Part shown: positions 39,717-51,700 of the stretch, piece after piece | Layout: each line of letters begins with the position of its first letter | Position numbering within the stretch: position 1 is the stretch's first letter | From: Trichoplax adhaerens | Lineage: Eukaryota; Placozoa; Uniplacotomia; Trichoplacea; Trichoplacidae | Direction of reading: 5' to 3' | NCBI RefSeq assembly: GCF_000150275.1 | Contig: NW_002060947.1 | Coordinates: 6,659,211 to 6,723,210, forward strand | Length of the DNA stretch: 64,000 nt | Translations under genes and position numbers: made by a program | The notes under the pieces: model-generated | What the model saw: the letters and a program-made list of their open reading frames with translations, nothing else | The model's database searches: none | Told to the model about the DNA's origin: nothing

Positions 39717-41839
39717 TGCTATCTGAAACAGTAATACTTTTATTTTAATCTGCATTAGGGTATGCCTTATAACTTTTTTTACGTAGAGAGAATAAAGATT
39801 ATTCTAACCGATTTTAATTTAAAATAAGCTGTAAGTATTCTGAGATGGATCAGTTGATCAAAATGTAAAGGTGACTATTAATTTACAAAATGTATAAATA
39901 TCTGCAACATGCGTGTATACTGGCACAATATATAACATTTATGGAATATATTCAACAAATACATTATTAATGCTGCTAAATACCAGTTTAAATCAATTCT
40001 TATTATAACCATCTTTGTAAAATAGATTATCATGCTCTTATTTTAGTATTTCTTTAATACAATATGTGATATTGATCAATATTTCATTTACAACCTATTC
40101 TCTCTCAACCACATAATATTAAGTTTCAAATATCATTGTGTTCCGAAATCATCCACTGCAGTGTTATTTTTTTCACATATTGTTATAAACTATCATTTTA
40201 TCCATTACTATCATGTTTACAAAGTATATAGTCTTGTTACCATGCTGTAGCTCACATTGAACTAATCACGAAGATTCTGGATTAATATTTTGCTTAGTAT
40301 CACCAAAAGATTAGTCTTACGTTTGATTATTACAGTAAATTTTCGCATATCGCAACCATTTCACCACTAGTGTTTCGATATTGTGTTTGTTTATAATATC
40401 TAAAATGTATTCGAAATATGCACGGGTATTGAAACAATAATCTCCTTAACTATAATGCAGCTCGTCTTGTGATGACTTGAGATTCTTTGCCGTAAAATGT
40501 CACTGGTTTATATCTATATGCGAATACGTTATAAGAATATTGCTGTTTATTTAAGATGATTTTTCCGAGTAATTATTCTGACTTGTATCAGCCAATGTTA
40601 GTAATCAATTTATCTGCATTGCAATTTACTTGAATAAAATGCCATCATATCTAAAAACTATCGTAAATTTTTCTTGTTTCTAAAACACATATAGCAAATA
40701 GAAATGATCATTCACCAACGTTATCTAAAGCTTATTTACTAATATTCTGTTGCCGTTAATCGCTAAGCCGAATTTAAAAATTTATATGCAATCACTAATA
40801 TCTCGTACTTTCCCATTTACAAACTACTCTACAAAATAAAATTCATATAGTTCTATCTGATAAATTAATAAACCAGATACAGGAAACTTAGAGATAGAAG
40901 AGCATTTAAAGGCCTTGCAAGTATTTTTTTAACCAGTCGCTAAAAGTGATTCTTTTCGAAATTATCAAATCGAAATTGAGAATTTTAATACAATTTCCAG
41001 CAGGGCAAGAGTTTAAAAATATTTTAAATCTTCCTTGCTCGGCTAGTTGATTAAAATAAACAGAACTTCCACTACAACTGTGAAATAATACAGTACCGTC
41101 TGTTGCTAGATGGTGCTTAACCTACAATAACTATCTTACACGTCTTCTACAATTTGCAGGGCGTATACTCGAATTATTCCTCGAGAAGGTGTCTTAGTAA
41201 GTTGATCGCTCTGAAGGTCTATTTCTGTCACTTTATTGAACCTCCGATCGTAATAACCTCTTATGAATGCTTAAGAACAAACTTGCGAAAGAAAAGTAAG
41301 ATTTTTCAATATAATTATCAATCGTTAGAAATAACCAATTGCAAACTATTCTCATCATACTTAAGAGAGTCACATACAAGATTTTTCTAATATAGTCCTA
41401 AATATGATAGTAAATTCACGGAAGGTATATTACCAATAAACGTTTTTAATATCCACTACGATAGTCAAACAGCTAATTGGCAATAATGAATAATCTCATA
41501 ATTGCTACAAATAGCTATTAGAATCAAAGTTTGCACGAAATGTAGCAATTAATTGGCTCTATTTCGACTATTTTCACTTCTATTGATTTCTTTGTTTTTT
41601 ACAGAAAAGCATCATTGTTAGCCGCTGGATAGCTATTTGTAATTATTATAGTTAGTGTTAAGTAATCCATTTGTCTTAATTCTAGTCAGCCTGAGCTTTA
41701 CATGCCAAATGTATCTAGATCTATGTAAGTAATACCAATTTGCAGCTATCCAAAATCATCAACGCAAAGTCAACGATTTTTATAGTATGCAATGTTTCTT
41801 ATGTTTTATGCACTAGATAACCTCATCTTATACGACAAG

Positions 41840-42055
41840 TTACTACTCTCTCGTGGTATAAATAGGAGTAAAACTCATAAAACTAATCTTGCATCAAGCC
41901 GCTTATTATACTTGTGAGGAATTTGTTAGTCTTACTTACTGTATCTCTCCATAGTTAGTTGGTGACTAAGTAGCTAGTAAGTTAGTTGATCACTCACATT
42001 AGAAGAGAGTAGACAGTGGTATTACTCGTGTGGGTGACAATCCCACTTCTAATCT
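41840..42055 (+). mobile_element. C-specific ~200-bp insert with TATA box and hairpin
   Basis: The flanks align to the DNA upstream of gene D, but this stretch does not. It contains TATAAATAG at 41857-41865. At its end is a tRNA-like inverted structure: ATTAGAA (41998-42004) pairs with TTCTAAT (42047-42053), and GTGGG pairs with CCCAC around a seven-base loop TGACAAT. GGTGACAATCC matches the tRNA box B pattern at most positions. At 56 bases the structure is too short for a normal tRNA. A SINE, a short LTR or a tRNA relic are all possible. No target duplication was resolved, so the exact ends are uncertain. Confidence 0.35.
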
Positions 42056-42396
42056 ATATATATAAAAACGTAACCTATAAGCGTACTTTTGCAGTAGGAA
42101 CCTTATCCAATATTTTTGATCAATTGACCATTTGAAAACTAGTCTATAGCTCATCCATGAACAAACCTACTTACTGCCGTAAGATAATTATACTTGATAG
42201 TTCATAGAGCAAAATAAGATTCTCTTTGCTTATAATAATAAATTCTACACCTGTTTTAGTTTTAGAATTGCAGTATTCCTTATTGAATTTATTCAGTGCA
42301 TAATTATTGATCAATGGTTATGGCACAAAGAAATCCAATTCACTACTTAAAAAGGTAATAAAATCAGTGCAGGTTCTATAGAATGAATGTAGGCTG

Positions 42397-42410
42397 GTCT
42401 CCATAACAAC
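42397..42410 (+). promoter_or_regulatory. X-box (RFX)-like motif upstream of gene C
   Basis: GTCTCCATAACAAC lies 326 bp before the gene C start codon. It matches the motif upstream of D except at two positions and is followed by the same conserved GAACTTATTCATCAAGTAAT block. Confidence 0.6.
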
Positions 42411-42735
42411 CATCGAACTTATTCATCAAGTAATTACCTACATCGTTATAAATTTAGCTTGATATGCTAATTAAATCTTTGAGTTCCAGAGAGTAAATAG
42501 TGTTTATTCGCATCTTCTGAAATGAGATAATTCACTGTAGGCTGGCGAAACAAACGATTGCTCGATAGTTAGAGATAAAGTGAATTGTCGTTTCCTCTAG
42601 CTAGTTAGTATTGTAATTGAATTGAGTTGCAAATCCATTTGTAAAAACAGCTTGGAAAGCCAACCTTTATCGATCATCAACTAATCTACAGCTTAATGCT
42701 GAGCTTATACTGTAGCTAAAATTTCTTTTTTCAAT

Positions 42736-45700
42736 ATGACAAAAATAAAGAAGATCCATACCATGTCTGATAATGCCAATAATGATCAAGAAGAAGAAAC
42801 AACTATGTGTTATCGGCCCTTTAAAAAGAGAATTACTGATCATTCTAGCAGCTTCAATTCAGTACCTGGCAGAGCTTGTCAAAGAAAAACTTCTAATATT
42901 GGTGTAGGATCATCAGTAAGCTTAAACTTAGCCATGGTTAAAATGAGCGGAATTGACGTATATGATGTAAGTCTAGCTGCTCAGACATACTCTAATATGG
43001 AATACTGACATTAAAACTAACTTGATATATAGCGGTTATTTTAAATTGAAAGGAGTATAAGGCTTGTCAAAGTTATACAAGTATGCTTTTGTAATATTAT
43101 TTATTGGACAATCAAATTTTGGGAAATTTTACTTCCAATTGTCCCAAATGGAAGGATTGCCAAATATCCGTAAGATCTTCACCTCTGTATCAAATTAGAG
43201 ATGCTATGGATTCGAATATTGAATAGTTCTAATTTCAGTTAAGATAACCATAGATGAAGTATGAGATGGATATTGTGGCACAACAAGATCTTCATTTCTC
43301 ATAATATTGGGGATCTATTCATTCAGATATTGAAGTGTTTTAATTCTAGTTCAGATAAATGTAGATGAAGTATGAGATAGTTATTGTGGTACGAAAATAC
43401 TTCATCTCTGTGTAATGTTGGAGATGCAAGTGATTCAAATATTGAGTAGCTTTAATTTTAGTTTAGATTACCATAGATGAAGTGTGAAAGGGATTGTGCC
43501 GTTACAATGCAATCATCATAACGATGTCTTTAGTATTTCTGCATTAGAAATGTTGTTATGCTAGCCTTTAATTTCTCTTGCAATAATATGAGAATTTTAA
43601 ATCAACACTCTCTTTAGAATAGCATATATTAGGACCTATTCCATTAGATATTAAATGAATGCAGTCGACTGGAAATTGCCTATAATCAGGCAACAGTCCA
43701 AGTTAGTTGAATCATGATTTGTGATTTCAATCCATGCTTTGCCATCTTCACTATCCATCAGTAAATGGTTTGGTTGCAGGATTTTAATTACTTTTATTAA
43801 TAAATCGACATTCAAAACTTCTTGACGGGCAATAGTATGATTTCTGTAGATGGTTAGGTCACGAAAATTAATGCTCAGGAACATATAATTAATTATCATA
43901 ATAATTTTATTTTAGCAACGTTTACTACTTTAATAATTTCTATTGACGAGAACCCAAATTAAAAAAGCCGGTCCTATATTTTTTTTCGATACGGTATATA
44001 GGCAGCAATAAAGGGGAACTTAAAAGACTTGAACCGGGCATTCAAGTCAAGATTTTATTTGGATAGAATCAATTATCCAGACGAAAATGGCTTAACTCTT
44101 ATGCATCATGCAGCCATCCATGATCAAGGTGAAATTGTCAACAGCCTAATAAATCACGGAGCAGGTATTCGTTATTACTATTTATTAACAGTATAATTAA
44201 CTTCTAGCTTTCAAGAACTATCCTATCATGATAAATCAAGATATCATGAATTACAATTAATCGAAAAATGGCAGATAATAATGATGGCGATAGTTTATTT
44301 TGCACAATTATAAGACAGCAACATATGCATATGCCATGCCCATAAAAATCGATACTGATGCATACTACCTACAATAATATAGCTATTGATATCAGCATTG
44401 AAAATGCCGACGAAACAGCATTGCATTTAGCTGCAAAGTATAATGCATGTGTAGCAATCAAAGCCCTAGTACAAAACGGTGCTATGCTTGATGTTGTTGA
44501 TAGCAATGCCAGAATGCCTTTGCATTATGCCTGCAAATATGGCTGCAATGAAGCTGTCAAGGTGATTTTTAATTTAACATAGCAAGGTAGCCTATCCCTT
44601 TTCGATTTTCCGTAATCGTAAGTACCCTCTAATTAAAAAGAAATAGTCAAGTAATGAGAAATTGAACTACTGCTTTTATAGACAATTTTATTTGAAGCCG
44701 ATCTCATTAAAGCAACGGAAACTATAATTAACGCCTACGACAAAGAAAGGGCAACTCCGCTGCACTTATCAGTAGTAACTTGTTCAGAAGATACTATTAA
44801 TAAATTGGTAAGTAAAATTAGAGCGTATTTAAATCTTTAGATATATACTGTGGGTGAATACTTATATCTTATAAATTAAATTATGAGGTTATGGATAGGT
44901 CCTTACGAATTGTTATGAATCTCGATCCTAATTAATGTAAAAAAATAAATAGAATATCGTCTGTTATAGTAGTTTATTGCATGGATAATTATTGTATATG
45001 TCGTTGCAATAGACTCACTCATACTACGTTACTGCACCGTTTCATCATCAGTCATGGCTCACTAACATACTCTAATCTATGTAAACTATTACAGTCGTTT
45101 ACCGTATAGATAATTCATAAAGAGTATAGTAAAACAAATTATAATTTAATTTACTATACTTATCTCCAAATATACGGAATGTGTGAATTATTGTAGACAA
45201 TTGCAATTCTTTATTCAATGTTAGCTTCAATGTGGAGCCAATATTTACAGAAAAGATGCAGTTGGGCATACGCCATTGTTGTTAGCTGTGAAGCGGAGAA
45301 AGACTGAAATTATGAAGATAATTCTGGAATTCGGTAAATGCTTAAACCATATCGAACTTGCAGAAATAAGCAGTGTCTAACTCTGAGCATGTCTTAATCA
45401 GCTAATTTACAAGGAAAAAAAGATTATGTTAGCGTTCCAAATAAATTTGGTATGACAGCAATCCATTTGTCGGTAGATTTAGGATCTATTGAGGTAAATA
45501 TTATCTTATGTTTCGATATATCACAGATATTAATTTATCAACAGTGCTATATTGTAATTGATTATTCATGCTGTTATAAGATGCTAGACAGTAAATTTTA
45601 ATAAGTGCTTCACGATTCTAAAATGGAAGCAATCATGATCGTTTATAATAATCATTATGTTCGCAATTTCTTTCCTCTATCAGAATACTGAACTATGTAT

Positions 45701-48700
45701 CGCTTTTGGGGCAGATATAGAGTGTCAGACGGTAAATATATAAGAGATAAATTGAGCTAATTCGCTGATAGTCATCGCTAAATCTTTTCTGCTATGGAGC
45801 ATTAAATGTTATAATTAGTGAAAATATGGCATATCGTTCGCAATTTTATCCGTCACCTGCACCTCTTGGTTTGATTGTTATATCATGGTCTGAAATCTTT
45901 AATATACGGTATATATACTTTGTCTTATAATTCATATAGCCTGAGCTATTGACACCGTTACATTTGGCGGCTTTAAATGGATATTGCGAAATTGCAGAAA
46001 TTTTAATCAATAAGGGTGCCAAAGTTAATGTTTCTGATTCGAAAAACAAAACATGTTTACATTACGCTGCTTTAAGTAATAATACAAAACTAATGGATCT
46101 ATTGCTAAACCACGTAAGACCACGCATAAAGCACTTTTAAATTCGATTCAAACATCCAAATCGAACACGATACGCTTACAATATTTCAAATAGGGAGCCC
46201 TGATTGAAGTTAAAGACATAAATTCTCAAACGCCATTAATGGTAGCAGCCAGCCACGATTGCGTTGTTGCATTACAGTCTCTAATACAAAGCGGTGCTAG
46301 TACTTCCGAACAAGATAAAGATGGCAAGACATGCCTCCATTTAATTGCAGAAATGGACTATAATGAGTCTGCAGTTATCATTTTAGAAGTAAGTTGCAGG
46401 CTTTTAAGTTTATAACATTAATTTTTATATGCTACGAAATAACACCTTAGAAATAACATTTAGCATAGCGGATTAGATCTCATCAATGTTCGTGATACCG
46501 CCGGATATACTCCGATATTAACAGCTGCGGTTACAGGACGTGTTCCGGTAAGAGGACAATCCATGATTGTAGCTGCCCTTTACTATAATTTATTTTAATT
46601 GATATAGAAGATCTTTAATTGAAGAACATAAATGAAATTAGATAGAGTAGATGCTGTAGACTAGGCTAGAAAACCTAACAAGTGTATGTTGAATAATTTA
46701 TAGATTTTAAAGCATATGGTGGGACGATTTCAAGAATTCGCCAAGCAGCATCGGGATTGCAATGGCAATAATATCTTACATTTAGCTGCAATGAACAATC
46801 ATCGTGATATAGTTAAAATAATTATCGATCATATGCCCTTTATAAACGTCAATGCGCGCAATTTTCTGGAGCAAGGACCTTTACATCTAGCGTCAATGAA
46901 TGGCAATAATCGAGTTATATATATTTTAATTAAACGTGGAGCTAGTGTTAATTCCAGGTAGCTTTAGCTATATCATGAAGTAGATGATAGCTCATCGCAG
47001 ATTATGCATATCTACTTTATTCAGTCCCGTAGTATTATAGACAGTCGTAATTTATACTATGTAGTTCAAAGGTGTTTGTTAAATTACTTTCTTGGTTTTA
47101 TGCAGCACTGTACTAGCTACGTCTGCATCTTAGAACATTTTATTCCTCTCTTAGGGATAATTCCGGTTGGACTTCTTTACATTATGCCTCCAGTTGCGAC
47201 TCTGAGACCAGTGTCAAACTTTTACTATCTAATGAAGCAACTGTTGATGCTTTCAATGAGGCAAAGGTTATAGCTAAATAGTAGTTGCTACAATATGCAG
47301 TAGATGTTGGGATGCTTTACTCAATAGAAACTGTAGATATGCGGGTTATCTAAAATCTACCTTATTAATTCCAAATTTGGCTATTATATGAAGCAGTTCA
47401 TAGAACTTATTACTATCTTTCGTTGAGGCATATACTACTACATCCATATACAAAATGCTACTTGAACAATTATGATATAGTTTTCTAGAAAATTATTAGG
47501 CGACAGTATAATCATACCTCTATCTCTGCTTTAATTGAATAATTTGATATTATCTAGAAAACACCATTGCTGGTTGCATGCGAGAAAGGAAATACAGAAG
47601 CAGCTAAATTATTATTAGAAAATGGCGCAGATCCATCTAACTTAAACGATAAGGGCCAAAACTGCTTAGATATTGCTTGCGAATTCCGTTACAAAGATAT
47701 TGGTCTAGCTATCATTGAAACAAAATAGTAAGTTATTTTTTACAATCACATTAGTCTACTCATTTAAAATTAAGATGAAATTATAAGGAAAAATTGACAT
47801 AAATCAGTCTTATGCTTTAAGCTTGATTTCATTATATGTCTTCCATGCAACTTTACATGAAATGGTAGCTGGGAAAAGGTTATGAGTAATAGGGCATTTG
47901 ATGGTTACAATCCAATGAAGCGATTAATAGAACGCCTACCCCTTGCTGCAGAGGTGAAGATTCTATATAAAGAGTGCATTCTATATTACTACTTAATGTT
48001 ACTATGAAGTACGATCCTAAGAAATAGTATAAATGATGATTGAAACTCCCAAATACTTTCATAAATCTCAACTTTTTCAAATCAGTAGAAGATTAGATTG
48101 ACACGCTTAGTTAATATGAGAAACTAAAAAGTACTCGTAAACAGCTCAATAACAACTAAAAACTTACGATAACATTGTGCATGAATGCTCTTTTCTGATG
48201 TTGTTAACTTGTATATTTATACTTAGGCTATTATGGACAGATCAATAACTTATACTAAAAGTAATTATGGAAAAGATGAATGGAAGCAGGTAGGTAGCAC
48301 TTTGAATTTACCGTAATTTGATAATTGTTGGTGCAGAAGGCTGCAATGATCACGAGTTCAACGAATCAATTCAGCCATTATTTAAATTGATTAAAATTTT
48401 CTATAAAAATTCGAGAGGAGATTATTCGAATATAATTAGTGGACAGTTTACGATATATATGGGCTTTCATTGAGTTCTTTTATTATTCTTTAGATAGACT
48501 AATGTCCATTCATTTAGATTTATAGCAGAAAATGAATAACTTGTGATGGATGGTTCGAAGAGTCAGTGGCTACGAACTTAGTAGCCATTCACAAAAATTA
48601 TGCAAGGAGTTTTAATAAAAGTGGATACTTTATTGTAGATAGTGACGGAGGGACAATTTGGTAGTAACCGTAGATCAGCGTGTAAGCTGTCTTGAAGTAA

Positions 48701-51700
48701 CGTGAGGAAGTACTACACTACGACTAGTGCAACTGACAAATATGAGGCAGAAATCATCAGTATTTATAGATTAAGAGATGGAACACATGCAGAGAACAGG
48801 ATTGTAGAATTGGATGTGGCATTTACCATAAAAAGATAGATTAATAGTAAATGATTATAGAAAACAGCGAAGGCTGTAGGTGCTATAAATAACTAAACAT
48901 AACAAGCTATATTTGAGTATAGTAGAAATAGACTATAAAGCTGTCTATATTCGGTACAATACAAAATTTCTATCTATATGTAAGAATAAGCTAAAGACTA
49001 CAGTGAAGTCTGATCATACCACATCACTATATATCAGGATTATGTAATTGAACAGATGATACTTTCAAGCAGCTCCTGAACTATACAAATCACATAAATA
49101 CTCTAGTTTAGTAGTAGTGAACGAATTCTATTGAACTATACTATTAATTTATCGTAAAGTTGCAATGTAATATTAGATAAACTACATTCCTTATCATGGA
49201 TTCATACTCTCTGGTACAGAAACGGCTAATGAGGAGAAATTGTAGCATTATACATAGGGGCATAATTATACTGTAGCTTCGATATCTGAATAGGAAATTG
49301 CAGTCAGTACACGATAATAATCATACTTGATACACTAATGCTCTCATATGTCGTATAATCCTAAGTATTAAATCGAATCTTTAAATACTAGTATTTTTAA
49401 ATCTGTTCGAGTGTTAACATCTAATCAGACAATTTAGTCAGTATGCTGTAAGTGATTGTACGTGATAAAATTAAGATATCTAGGCGTTCTACTTGTATTT
49501 CTACTATTTAATTAATTTTAAATTAACATTAGCATTATAAATTAATGTCTAATATTTATATTCAAATAAAATCATTTTACGTGTAAATCGTATTTTTATC
49601 ATACGCATATATCGTGCACATTGCTTAAGCTTCTGTTCTTTTTAATTTAGGTTGCCTTTAAGTTTACATATCTTGAATCGCCACCCGATGATATCCATTT
49701 GCAAGATGTTAAAGATAAATACATTGCACTAGATGTAAGAATCTCTTTTATTTAAAAGGCACATCTATGTAGATTGACAAGATGATACAGGATTATATTA
49801 TGTTGTAACGATATGCTGTATCTTATCGTAGCTAAGCATAAAGAAAAAAAGCTTGACTCTGAATCATAGAATTTTGTTAATACCAAGTTATCACTTTATT
49901 ATGACTAACAATCATAACGGTTTACGACGCAGACAATAAGTTCTCTCGATCGTGTAAGGCTAATGAAACATCCCCTAATTACCGCATATGTCTACCAAAA
50001 GTGGTAATTTGTAAAATAAAAATCTTAAAATTGATCTACTCCTTCGTATGATAATTTGTGCTAAATAATACAGAAAAAGAATATGAACACTTTATACTTT
50101 TACTGGTCATGAAAAAAACAAAATATAACCTTATATCGAATATGTATAAATTTCTAGATTAAATCGTTACTTGAAATCTTAATAAGAAATATAGATTCGC
50201 AATTATAACACATTCTTTGCAATCGTAGGAAAACAGGTCGTCGAGCTATGTATTTCGGCCAGATTTTTTTGGACATTCTTTACTTAATTGGATTTAGCAT
50301 TCCTATCGCTATGAATAATGCAGATTTCTTGATTTTAGTGGGTAATACAAATGCTTCTAGTGGTTTCTACGCTAATGTGGTAAGGTTATAATATAATCCA
50401 GGTTGTTTTCTCAACAACAAATTAAACAATTATCTCTAGTTTAGCTTTTAATCGGTATTCTCAGTTAATTTATTAAATCACTGACGGACTAGTGTATTAT
50501 CTTAAAATTAGTAAATTTCTAGATTACTAATATGATCTTATACTTGCTCCGTTAACCATGCTATTGGCTCTCTAGGCCAGACCAGGAGTACCAATTAGAA
50601 ACATTGTCGTTTTTATTACGGCTATGATTATGCTCTCTACCATTAGCTTCTTTCTTATTGCTGGAGTAAGTATTGATCAGTACACTAAGTCTGATTTAAA
50701 ACTAAAATGTAAGATTAGACTCATCTCCATAGTTATAGATTGACGTTAAATTTAAAATATGTCATGAAGGCCTTAAGTGAAAAATTTTAATCAAAAAGTA
50801 TACGCGCTGAAATCATATGTTCTGTCTTATAAGATTCTGTTACTTATTCTTTTAATTATAGAGGCGAATTATTTATTATTTTCTGAAGCAATCTATGTTT
50901 GAACTGTTTATAGCAGTTCTTGGATTGCTATACGCTCTACCGTTCAATAAGCCCATCAATTATGAGAGTGTTCGGATTGGAGCATTACTTACTCTTTGCT
51001 TATTCATCAACGTCATATTTCTGTTAAGAAGGTAAGACTAACTTAATGATCAAATAGATACGTAAGATTCTTGTGTTATGAGGAATCAGCTACTTTAAAC
51101 AAGATAAACCTGCTAGAAATCTCTCGATTCATCTAGTACAGCTAGAGTATTAAATTAAAATTTTATTATTAAAGCTATCCCACTGTACAGCTGAACAAAA
51201 CTATCAGGCTATGAACGTCCTCTTATAAATATCAACTAAGCGATAACATTATTACAAATTAGATCACAGTCGATAAATCATTCCAGGAATGATATATTAC
51301 AAAAATACATTTAGATAAATACTTTCTCTATAACCTCTTCTATAGACTTATAAATTGCAGAGTTTATACATAACTGAGTATGCTACTTTATTTAAATCAG
51401 AATGGATTACTATTTTATTGAGTCTACAACGTAGAAACTGTATTAAAATAACTAACGGAAATCTTATATCTTAATACAGATAGCTATAATAGTAAGTTTC
51501 AGATACTGTACTGTAATGACCGAGTTATATTTTCCTGCTGTTACTGTTGGTTTGCCTACGTAACCCAAAATTTGAATCCGTACAAGTGTACCGTCTCATC
51601 CTATTAGCTACATACTGTACTGCTACAATTAGCTGAGAGCATTACATGCATTCTTGCGAAATTATGTATAGTATAACATCTATAGTATTATTTGATATGC

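Larger units (their letters stand above)
39717..42735. other. Intergenic DNA between genes B and C
   Basis: No supported gene. From about 41480 to the gene C start the DNA aligns piecewise with about 54950-55936 upstream of gene D, showing that the duplication included more than 1 kb of 5' flank. A C-specific insert of about 200 bp lies at about 41840-42055. A short stretch at 40896-40925 (GGAAACTTAGAG followed by AAGAGCATTTAAAG) faintly resembles TRPA exon 2 but is too brief to call. Confidence 0.55.

Noticed and set aside
40880-40930. Possible relic of TRPA exon 2
   Set aside because: Only about 30 bases resemble the exon, with an internal gap and no neighbouring match; this is within chance for AT-rich DNA.
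41998-42053. Functional tRNA gene
   Set aside because: Acceptor-like and T-arm-like stems pair, but at 56 bases there is no room for normal D and anticodon arms, and the T loop lacks the standard TTCRA pattern. It is kept only as part of an insert.
47004-47273. 89-codon open frame overlapping exon 12 of gene C
   Set aside because: It is read in a different frame from the TRPA exon 12 that lies inside it; the exon's own frame matches the other copies. The similar frame at 60203-60409 in gene D is the same shadow.
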